Positions 57,083 to 64,000 of a stretch of 64,000 nt of DNA are shown here, in pieces. The notes under the pieces are model-generated. The model searched no databases. It saw only the letters and a program-made list of their open reading frames with translations, and was not told where the DNA came from. Every line of letters starts with the position of its first letter. Position 1 is the first letter of the stretch. Source of the DNA: Lenzites betulinus (Eukaryota > Basidiomycota > Agaricomycetes > Polyporales > Polyporaceae). Both the position numbers and the translations under genes were made by a program. The stretch spans positions 526,941 through 590,940 of the forward strand of contig JABYQU010000019.1 of NCBI GenBank assembly GCA_022264855.1, given 5' to 3'.

Positions 57083-58130
57083 CTCCCGGAAACGCGCGCT
57101 GATCTCGGGCGCGACCGATAGCAGCTCCTCGGTGGACAGGGTGATGACCGGTGTTTTCATAGTGCGTGCAAAGATTTCCTCTGCGATCTTGGTCTGATGT
57201 ACTGGGATCTGGTTCCTGCACGCGGGCTCTCCTGGCTTCGGTTTCGGTGGCGGTGCCCCAAAGTTGCGTGCGGTCGGTGGCACGTAAGTCGCATCGCGTG
57301 ACTTTGCGAACCGGTGCTCGGGTACCCCTCCAGTGTTCGTGGCCTTCTTCTCGGAGGTGTTCGACGTTAGGGGCCGAGCACTCTCGCGCTCCTGCGACCT
57401 GTCGCGACTGGGCGCCGCCCTAAACATGGTGTCCTGCGTCATTCCGCTGTGTCCCGGCTGGCTCGCCGGATAGCTCGACAGTCCCGTGTTTGCGTCGCGC
57501 GACATTGCGACCGGCGTTCGCAAAGTTGGGCTGTTGCCCGGTAGTGGTACGCGCGGGCCTGTCTGAACAGGAGGGGGGGGTAGCGGTCGCGGGTCACGCG
57601 ATCCGCTTGGGGGCGGAGTCCCAGGTCGTGGCCGTTGGGTAGGTCGCCGATAGGAGGGTACCTCTACTCCGTCGAAGCGTTCTTTGGTCCGTCGCAGAGC
57701 GTAAAGCTCGTACTCCAGCTGAGTGATCCGGTCCTCCGTCGCAAGCGCAAAGCCACTCGCCGTGTACGGGTCCTCTGCGATCTCGAACACCATCTGCGAC
57801 GCCGGCCGCGACGCGAGCTGATTGGGGTTGCGACAATGCCATTCGTAGACTCGATCTCGCATGGTGAGGCCGTTGAAGCCGTGCATAAACCTGGGCACAT
57901 ACATCCCGTTGGGTAGGCAGACCCGTCCTTCGTGGTTCCGGATACACTGCCCTGCGTCGACATCTTCTTGGACAAAGGGGCAGTTCCGTAGCATGCAGCC
58001 GGCATTACCGCAATAGTGGCAGAAGCCGTCGTTCTGGTCCTGCGTCGCGTAGCTCCCTGACAAGTGATTCTGTTGCGACTGTGCGGCAGGACCAGGGGCG
58101 TTTCCTCGCTCGTTCACAGACTGTGCAAGC
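57083..58130 (-). pseudogene. Gag of the gypsy element, with zinc knuckle, cut by hairpin element 2
   Basis: The frame reads LAQSVNERGNAPGPAAQSQQ and the Cys-rich knuckle DGFCHYCGNAGCMLRNCPF. GQCIRNHEGRVCLPNGMYVP and RDRVYEWHCRNPNQLASRPA follow, then a Pro/Arg-rich region and VITLSTEELLSVAPEISARF. This gag type is common in Agaricomycete gypsy elements. The apparent C-terminus QPLL-stop is encoded by the end of hairpin element 2, not by gag. Upstream it is fused to the inner end of the right inverted repeat at 58131. Confidence 0.8.
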
Positions 58131-58591
58131 CGCCTGCGCGGCTGGCCACTCCCCGGGCCGTGTCGACTCGCGACATCGACAGGCGTAGTTGGGTGCGAGT
58201 CACTTCGAGAGTGAGGCCTTCCTGAACGGCCGTATACCGAAGCCTCTCCCGCAGGAACCAAGGGCCGAGGTCGGGGTCCGCAGTCTGCGATCGCAGAACC
58301 GATAGAGTGCGGGCGGTCGCAGCGTCTACAAGAGCCTGGTCGCACCCCATCGCAATACAGGCTTCCTGCGACCATAGGTCAGTAACTGTACCGGGAAGCA
58401 GAGCGCGTACACACTATAGCAACCAGGACACGCGTCGCAAGGACGTGCCAGTGACGGCTATCGGGAGGGTCCACGGAAGAAGGTGCGGCCTCGATGGTCG
58501 CGACCTGCGACTCTAACTGGTAGAGGGCGGGGTCGGCAAGTTTGCCGCAGAGAGTGTCTACGGCGCGGACAAGGTCAGGAAGAGGATCCAT
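58131..58591 (-). pseudogene. Element gene 2 (right copy), truncated
   Basis: MDPLPDLVRAVDTLCGKLAD starts the first exon at 58591. The acceptor that is CCCGTAG in the left copy is CCTATGG here, so normal splicing is lost. The second exon (MGCDQALVDAATARTLSVLR...ASRAGG) runs into unrelated gag sequence at 58131. Confidence 0.75.
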
Positions 58592-58768
58592 GGCACGGAA
58601 TACGGGGCGCGCGATATCAGGCTGGTCGCATCGCAGGTCGCAGACTTATAGGCGGAGCGGGCCACACGAGGTCGCAATCGGGAATGGATCGCAAGGCATC
58701 TAATCCATCGATGGGCTAGGCTACACGTGTCGCAATTCTTCCCCTGCCTCCGGTTTCTTCCCCCCTTT

Positions 58769-59447
58769 CTAACCCGAACGATTAGTCGCGACTTCCTCCA
58801 TAGCCGCGACCCATCCGACCTCCTCAGGGCGGTCGACCAGTACCGTGCGCTCCCCACTACGGTAGGCCTCCTGGGCGGCCGCGACGTCATGTTGAAGGCG
58901 GGCGATAGCACCCACGATATCTTGCAACTGGGCCATGTCCACGGACCGGTCGGCGCCCGCGATCGCAAGAACGTTGTGGATCGCAGAGGAGCGAGAGCGT
59001 AGAAGGACCAGGCGTTGGCAGGCGGCAGCTAAGAATACACCTTCTAGGTCACGCGACATGGTAAAAAGTCGTCGGTTGAAGTCTGCGACCGCGCCGCGGT
59101 ACTCGCTGTGCCGTTCCAGGGTGCGCAAGGCCACTCGGGCGCGAGTAAGGAGAGGCGCCATCACGGTATCGCCGAGAGAGATCAAGAAGTACGACTCCTA
59201 GGAAGGCGCGCTCAGTATCGCAGTGCTCGCAGGCAATGGACCGGTCAAAAGGGCGTACCGTGCGATACAAGAAGCGGTCTATGGCGTCCTCCCAATCTGC
59301 GACGCTATAGCCGGTCTCGACCATCTCCTCCATAATGGCCACCTGCTCTTTGACCTGTGCACGGGCCAGGGCGATGGTAGTCTGTCGCAGGCGAGCTGAT
59401 GCGGCCTCAATTTTAACCAAGTTATCCATGGTGGCAATACCGCGCAT
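58769..59447 (-). CDS. Element gene 1 (right copy)
   Basis: Same two-exon gene as 45211-45890. It has MRGIATMDNLVKIEAASARL, the intron GTACGCCC to CCTTCCTAG, then SYFLISLGDTVMAPLLTRAR and the end ATNRSG. No stop or frameshift is present and length is kept, with conservative changes such as E to K, D to N, R to H and R to S. ATG 59429 is an alternative start. Function unknown. Confidence 0.68.
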
Positions 59448-60169
59448 AGGAGGGAAGGGGAAGGGAGAGTGGGCCTCCTCGGAAGGGATGGCGGCCTTTA
59501 TCGCAAGGCGCATCGCGCGATCACATCGATGGCCGACCGAGGGCGGTCGGAATCTCAGTGAGGGGGAGATGATGCGACCTGCGGCCCGCTGAGGCCGGGA
59601 TGGAGGCACAGCCGTCGCAAGCCGTCGCAGGCCCGGCTGAGTCGCGGGCGCCTGAGGACCGTAGTCGCAGGAGGGGGAGTCTGGCCGCGCGACCGGCTGA
59701 TCTCGGACGTGTAGGATGGTGACCCGGTATTTTCCATGTATATATTCCGTGCTTCGTAGTTTTGAGAACCCAGCAATCCCCACCCCTCAGATCCCATAGA
59801 ACGGCCCTGGTACCGACTGCGACTGCGACTGCGACCGCGAACTGTGAATTGCGACCGTGCGCTGCGACGTGAAACTGCGACTGCGATCGCGGACTCCCTC
59901 TGACCGTCGTGACGAGCCCGTCCACTCCTCTTAACCAGTTCGCTGGCACTGCGACCGGTTTGCGATAGACCTGGCGAACTGTGCACCCCTTTCCCCTCTG
60001 CGACCGCGGGACGACCGCAGCCTGCGACGCCTCTTGCGAGCCCAGTGAAGGGAAACCGGCCCTTACTCGCAGGCAATATCCTTCTCTCCCGCACTACGTC
60101 CAGCCTCGCCCCCTCGGCTCTCGGCCACGCCCCTTATATCCTGCTGTTATAGCAGGTTCCAGTGCATCA

Positions 60170-60378
60170 CCGCACAAAGAGGAACTACAAGTACTGGTAA
60201 GTAACACATATGTAGGCATAGAAGTAGTGGGACTTACTCTTCAGTCTGTGAGCGAAAGACTGAAGAGCTATGGCAGAGAATGTCCTCCTTATATACTACT
60301 GGAGGACTGCGATGAGTAAGCATAAAAGAGAAGCATGTGACGTCCAGAGGACACTGAGTAAGTAGCCTATGCGATGAG
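60170..60378. other. Short unassigned spacer, possible LTR remnant
   Basis: On the minus strand it has AGTAGTATATAAGGAGG (TATA-like) and TCTTCAGTCTTTCGCTCACA-GACTGAAGA, a small hairpin. It matches neither side of the neighbouring elements in what I can see. It may be part of another LTR. Confidence 0.35.
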
Positions 60379-60743
60379 TGTTACAACCGTACGTGCTTCA
60401 GTAACAGGTTGGTCACACGTTATGTCTGGAATCAGTCACGGACTCTGCCTCGTGGTTACCTTGTGTTTTGGATACGTGTTTCAGTGCCTCATGGCTACGG
60501 TGTGTTTCCGCTATGCGTTTCAGTACCTTATGGCTACGGTGTGGTTACCTGCAGGCTGTGCCTCATGGTTACAGAGTGTCTCACATGTATATATACGAGT
60601 AGGAGAGCTGAGGAGAACCTCAGCTCGACCTGGTTATCTATCGCCCTTCGAACCTCCCCTCTGAACCTCAATCCCTCTGTGTGAAGCGTCTAAGTCCCTG
60701 TGCTGAAAGCCTAACAAGCGAACCACTGGGCATCGTCTTAACA
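60379..60743 (+). repeat. 5' LTR of Ty3/gypsy element Z
   Basis: The LTR is 365 bp, from TGTTACAACCGTACG to CATCGTCTTAACA, with a TATATATACGAG box near 60590. An inverted copy of exactly the same length lies at 63401-63765. Confidence 0.9.
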
Positions 60744-61227
60744 TAAGGTCGAGCTCTCCCCACCCATCAATCTACCAAGATCTAGACAACCAGCTGAAAC
60801 CCGACGAACCTGAACCTGAACCGCTGCTGAAAAGCGAGCGGTAACCCGATGAATCGACACGGAACCAGTCCCGAACAAATCAGAAGACTGGTCCTTTAAC
60901 CCTAGCACCGGGTTAATCTACCACGAAGGACGCCTAGTCTACCCAGTAGGAGACGACAAGTGGAAATACGTGAACCAAGAACGAACAGACGTAACTGTCG
61001 ACGAACTCCGAACAGAGAACCCCAACTACGACGAATGATACTATCACTTCACCAGAAGAGAAGCCCCGAGACTAAGAGTCACACTGAACCCGACCCCACT
61101 CGACCAGATCGCACAGGAAGACCCTGTCCCAAGAGAACCAGAACCCGAGAACTCGGAGAGCGAATCAGAGCAATCTCAGCATAGCTTTGACACCCCCACC
61201 CCACGAACCACCGGAGAACTTCCTGCA

Positions 61228-62214
61228 TTGACAGAAGCAGTAGCCACTATCCATATCCACGAAGAACCCCAACTGCAACCCAGAATCACAGAAAGAATGG
61301 CAGACAAAGTCAAGCTCAAAATGCCGCCGACCTTCGATGGCAAACGAGAAGAGCTCATCGGATGGACCCAGAAATGTGCTCTCTACTTCAAGTTCTACGA
61401 AACCAAGTTCAACACCGACGAGAAGAAAATAACATTCGCTCTCATGCTGATGAACGAAGAAACGGCAGGACAATGGGCCAGCGACTTCATCACCAACGCA
61501 GAAGCTCAGAACCCCGTCAACTATGGCACTTGGAATGCCTTCAAGGAAGCACTCAAAGCTTCGTTCCAAGACGTCGATATGGCCGCCAGTGCCAGAGTCC
61601 TGCTACGGAACCTCAATCAGGGCAAGAAGACAGCGGAAGAATACATTCTCGAGTTCAAGAATGTCATCAGTCGATGCGGAATCAACGACTTCAACGTCAT
61701 TGCCGACTTTTTCTATCAAGGGCTGAACAAACCCTTGAGAGAAAAGATGTTTGCATTGGCTACCATGCCAACGACCACCAACACGCTCTACTCCCAAGCA
61801 GCCCGCCTTGAACAGCAATGGCGACTAGGCCAAGCCTACGACAAGAACTCGACGAAGAAGCCAGTATTCTTCCCAAAGCGCTACTCGAGCCACAAGGAGA
61901 AGGACCCTGGTGCCATGGATGTTGATCGCATGACTACCGAAGAAAGAGACCGACACTACAAGGAAGGACGATGCTTCACCTGTCATGAGATTGGACATCT
62001 CTCTCGCCACTGCCCAACCAGGAAGAACAAAGGGAAACAGCCAGCACGCAAGATGCGGATGACCGAAACTGAGGAAGAAGCCGAAGAAGAGGACAATGAA
62101 GACGGGAACACTCGCACTGTCACAACAGCCAGAATTCGCACTGCACTCAGAGGAGTTACCAACCCAGCTGAGAGGGACTTGATGGTGAAGGACATCCTGG
62201 AGGAGGGTTTTTGA
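61228..62214 (+). CDS. Gag of element Z (capsid and zinc knuckle)
   Basis: Retrotransposon Gag that forms the particle around element RNA. The 328-residue frame has KLKMPPTFDGKREELIGWTQ, ALMLMNEETAGQWASDF and FKEALKASFQDVDMAASARV of the gag fold, then the zinc knuckle CFTCHEIGHLSRHC and an acidic tail. Coding text continues upstream of ATG 61228 (YYHFTRREAPRLRVTLNPTP onward) up to a TGA near 61036, so the natural start was further 5' and this copy is probably shortened by that stop. Confidence 0.85.
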   Translation: MTEAVATIHIHEEPQLQPRITERMADKVKLKMPPTFDGKREELIGWTQKCALYFKFYETKFNTDEKKITFALMLMNEETAGQWASDFITNAEAQNPVNYGTWNAFKEALKASFQDVDMAASARVLLRNLNQGKKTAEEYILEFKNVISRCGINDFNVIADFFYQGLNKPLREKMFALATMPTTTNTLYSQAARLEQQWRLGQAYDKNSTKKPVFFPKRYSSHKEKDPGAMDVDRMTTEERDRHYKEGRCFTCHEIGHLSRHCPTRKNKGKQPARKMRMTETEEEAEEEDNEDGNTRTVTTARIRTALRGVTNPAERDLMVKDILEEGF

Positions 62215-62266
62215 GAACGTGGTCCGAAGCGACGTCGAAACCACGCACGCAGGTTCGTGCTGTAAT

Positions 62267-62734
62267 TATGGCAGACACCACCAAGCAATCCATGAGGATA
62301 CCGCTGGCCATAATCGCGGACCGAATCGTCGAAACCCAAGCCCTTATCGACACGGGAGCACAAGACTCCTTTGTGGACTATTGATATGTCCTAGAAAAGA
62401 AACTGCCGATACAACCCTCAAGGTCCCTATACGAGCCCTCAACACCGATGGAACCCCAAACAAGCAAGGGACAATCAAAGACTGTTCAGTCCTAGAAATC
62501 GAAGCTGGAGGACATCGACATCTTGTCCGCATGCTCGTCACCTCTCTAGGAAAGGAGAAGATCATCTTAGGGCTTCCTTGGCTACAAAGGGTCAACACCG
62601 AAATTGACTTCACCCGAGGCTCCCTTCACATCGACCCAGCAAAAGTGAATCTACAGCTCTCTGAACGGTTGCGACAGCTCTGGTTCCAGAGCAGAACCAC
62701 TTCACCGGACGAATCATGCGGAAGACAACCATAG
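62267..62734 (+). pseudogene. Protease region of element Z with an in-frame stop
   Basis: MADTTKQSMRIPLAIIADRI leads to the retropepsin active site ALIDTGAQDSFVDY, followed at once by TGA (about 62382). Downstream, in another frame, LVTSLGKEKIILGLPWLQRV is the conserved flap/C-terminal part (I-L-G-L-P-W-L). A stop and a frame change therefore break the enzyme. Confidence 0.82.
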
Positions 62735-63400
62735 AAGATATTCCTGAAGACAATACGCGCCAACAGTCGGAAGAAGGCAGTATCATTGCACAACAGGACA
62801 CCATGAAAGCACCCTTTGCGGAATTACCCACGCCAAATGACGAGCACCAAGAACAATGCACTGACAATCTGATACTAGCGTACCTGGACAAGACCATTGA
62901 GCACCACGGGGACTACCTGAAGCTAGGAGACAAACTCACCACAGAAGACCCTCACGAGGAACAAGACCAGCGAGTCCGTCCCCGCCCGCGAGTAGGACAA
63001 ATCTATCGAGCACCGGAAGGAACAAGCTTCATCTACTCTATGAATCTCTGGATACGGGCCAAGATCAACCCAGCTATGGCGCTCGCACAACAAGCATCCG
63101 GGAATAACCAGAAGATCCTACCTGAAGCATACCAAGAATTTGCATCGGTATTTGAGAAGAAAGTGGCAGAACGATTCCCATCCTCAAGACCCTGGGACCA
63201 TGCCATTGAACTGAAACCGGATTTCGTGCCTAAGGATTTCAAACCATATTGGCTGTCTCCACAGGAACAACAAGCAGCCGACGAATTCATCGATGAAAAC
63301 CTAAAGAAAGGCTATATTCGCGAATCCAAATCCCCAATGGCATCACCACTATTCTTTGTTGGCAAGAAGGATGGATCTTTACGGCCATGTCAAGACTACC
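62716..63400 (+). pseudogene. N-terminal part of element Z reverse transcriptase
   Basis: The frame codes an acidic spacer, then YQEFASVFEKKVAERFPSSR, DHAIELKPDFVPKDFKPYWL and GYIRESKSPMASPLFFVGKK with DGSLRPCQDY. This is the start of the RT palm and fingers. It ends at 63400, before the catalytic DD box, by insertion of the inverted LTR. Confidence 0.88.
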
Positions 63401-63765
63401 TGTTAAGACGATGCCCAGTGGTTCGCTTGTTAGGCTTTCAGCACAGGGACTTATTCGCTTCACACAGAGGGATCGAGGTTCAGAGGGGAGGTTCGAAGGG
63501 CGATAGATAACCAGGTCGAGCTGAGGTTCTCCTCAGCTCTCCTACTCGTATATATACATGTGAGACACTCTGTAACCATGAGGCGCAGCCTGCAGGTAAC
63601 CACACCGTAGCCATAAGGTACTGAAACGCGTAGCAGAAACACACCGTAGCCATGAGGCACCGAAACACGTATCCAAAACACATGGTAACCACGAGGCAGA
63701 GTCCGTGACCGATCCCAGACATAATCGTGTGACCAACCGTCACTGAAGCACGTACGGTTGTAACA
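63401..63765 (-). repeat. 3' LTR of an inverted family member inserted in element Z
   Basis: The 365-bp mirror image of 60379-60743. On the minus strand it is preceded by a polypurine tract (AAAGGGGGTTA, 63766-63776), so it is the 3' LTR of an element whose body lies beyond the right edge. Confidence 0.9.
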
Positions 63766-64000
63766 TAACCCCCTTTCTATGGTAGGAAGTCGCCCTCGAC
63801 TTCTTCAGATGTTGTCTCGGAAGTGTCGAGTCTCCGGTGAGCGCGGAGGAGAGCGAGGGGACGCAGTTCCGAACCAAGGGCAGTCCGCGTCGAGATGTCC
63901 TGCACCCCACATCCTGCACCAACGACACTGTCTCTGGGGACAGTATAGCGTTCCGTGGCCGACGATGACGCAGTTGAGGCAGAACTGTTCATTGGCTATT
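63766..64000 (-). mobile_element. 3' internal end of the inverted element, extra ORF with Cys/His motifs
   Basis: From the window edge the frame reads NEQFCLNCVIVGHGTLYCPQ, then CRWCRMWGAGHLDADCPWF, an Arg/Ser/Pro-rich segment and RHFRDNI before a stop near 63817. The two CxxC...H...C clusters resemble Gag-type zinc knuckles, placed after pol as an additional ORF. The alternative frame at 63777-63992 has no motif. The protein is partial at its N-terminus. Confidence 0.6.

Larger units (their letters stand above)
44452..60169. mobile_element. 15.7-kb structure bounded by 2.0-2.1 kb inverted repeats, holding gag-pol-like genes
   Basis: The outer ends are identical (TGATGCACTGGAACC, then the small hairpin CCTGCT-ATAAC-AGCAGG) in opposite orientation. 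Homology runs inward for about 2.0-2.1 kb on each side (44452-46532 and 60169-58131) with frequent substitutions, so the arms are not recent. Between them are a plus-strand Cys-rich protein gene (left), a minus-strand gag-pro-RT-RNaseH-IN set (right) and hairpin element 2. The two gene sets converge at about 49.7-50.2 kb. No matching target duplication is seen at the outer edges. It may be one composite element with long terminal inverted repeats, or two gypsy-like elements in opposite orientation that share a 5' region. TCGCA/TGCGA words are heavily over-represented throughout. Confidence 0.75.
58131..60169 (-). repeat. Right 2.0-kb inverted repeat
   Basis: Mirror copy of 44452-46532. It starts TGATGCACTGGAACC on the minus strand and carries the TGCGA array, the ATATATACAT box, gene 1 and the first part of gene 2. 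Homology stops at the CGCGCAGGCGG/CTTGCACAG breakpoint near 58131, where gag begins. Confidence 0.88.
60379..63400 (+). mobile_element. Ty3/gypsy element Z, truncated in RT by an insertion
   Basis: It has the order 5' LTR, untranslated leader, gag, protease, start of RT, then an abrupt end at 63400 where the LTR of an oppositely oriented relative begins. In-frame stops lie in the gag N-terminus (about 61036) and protease (about 62382), so it was already decaying. Confidence 0.88.

Overview
The window is eukaryotic: a basidiomycete (Agaricomycete) chromosome, most likely a polypore-type wood-decay fungus. Single-copy housekeeping genes are split by many 45-70 bp GT-AG introns, the sequence is GC-rich, FunK1 fungal-specific kinases are present, and the Ty3/gypsy retroelements are of families usual in Agaricomycetes. 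The order assignment is inference. I see no tRNA, rRNA or CRISPR array.

Region 1 (1-15.5 kb) is conserved and dense: 5' part of RPN8 (proteasome lid), a monocarboxylate-type MFS transporter, fibrillarin, protein O-mannosyltransferase 2, a Ubp3/USP10 deubiquitinase and a long coiled-coil protein. All have spliced models that hold frame.

Region 2 (15.5-38.7 kb) is a duplicated accessory block. Four FunK1 kinase copies lie here: A 15940-18730, B 19768-22429, C 28188-29362 and D 35998-38685. B and D are intact. A has a probable splice or stop lesion. C is an internally deleted pseudogene. B and D sit on opposite strands, each divergent from Hel2/ZNF598 sequence. The complete Hel2 gene (32944-35544) neighbours D, and a decayed 3' fragment (23520-24471) lies beside B, so a FunK1-Hel2 segment was copied in inverted orientation. 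A decayed 3' fragment of the coiled-coil gene lies at 26.3-26.6 kb. Ordinary genes in between are a small secreted KRE9/KNH1-domain protein, mitochondrial ribosomal protein mL54 and one uncertain small gene.

Region 3 (39.3-64 kb) is a nest of mobile DNA. A chromodomain Ty3 remnant (39286-44451, minus) is cut at its integrase by a 15.7 kb structure (44452-60169) bounded by 2.0-2.1 kb inverted repeats. Each repeat carries the same intron-containing gene. Inside lie a decayed gag-pro-RT-RNaseH-IN set on the minus strand and a gene for a Cys-rich protein on the plus strand. A further Ty3 element (60379-63400, plus) is interrupted by an inverted member of its own family, whose LTR is 63401-63765.

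The strongest candidate for something undescribed is a pair of non-coding elements of about 2.55 kb (40009-42566 and 54529-57082). Both have arms of about 890 bp in inverted orientation, are built almost wholly of hairpins, and sit in retroelement genes between exact 7-bp target duplications. The palindromes of the two copies differ by compensating base changes.
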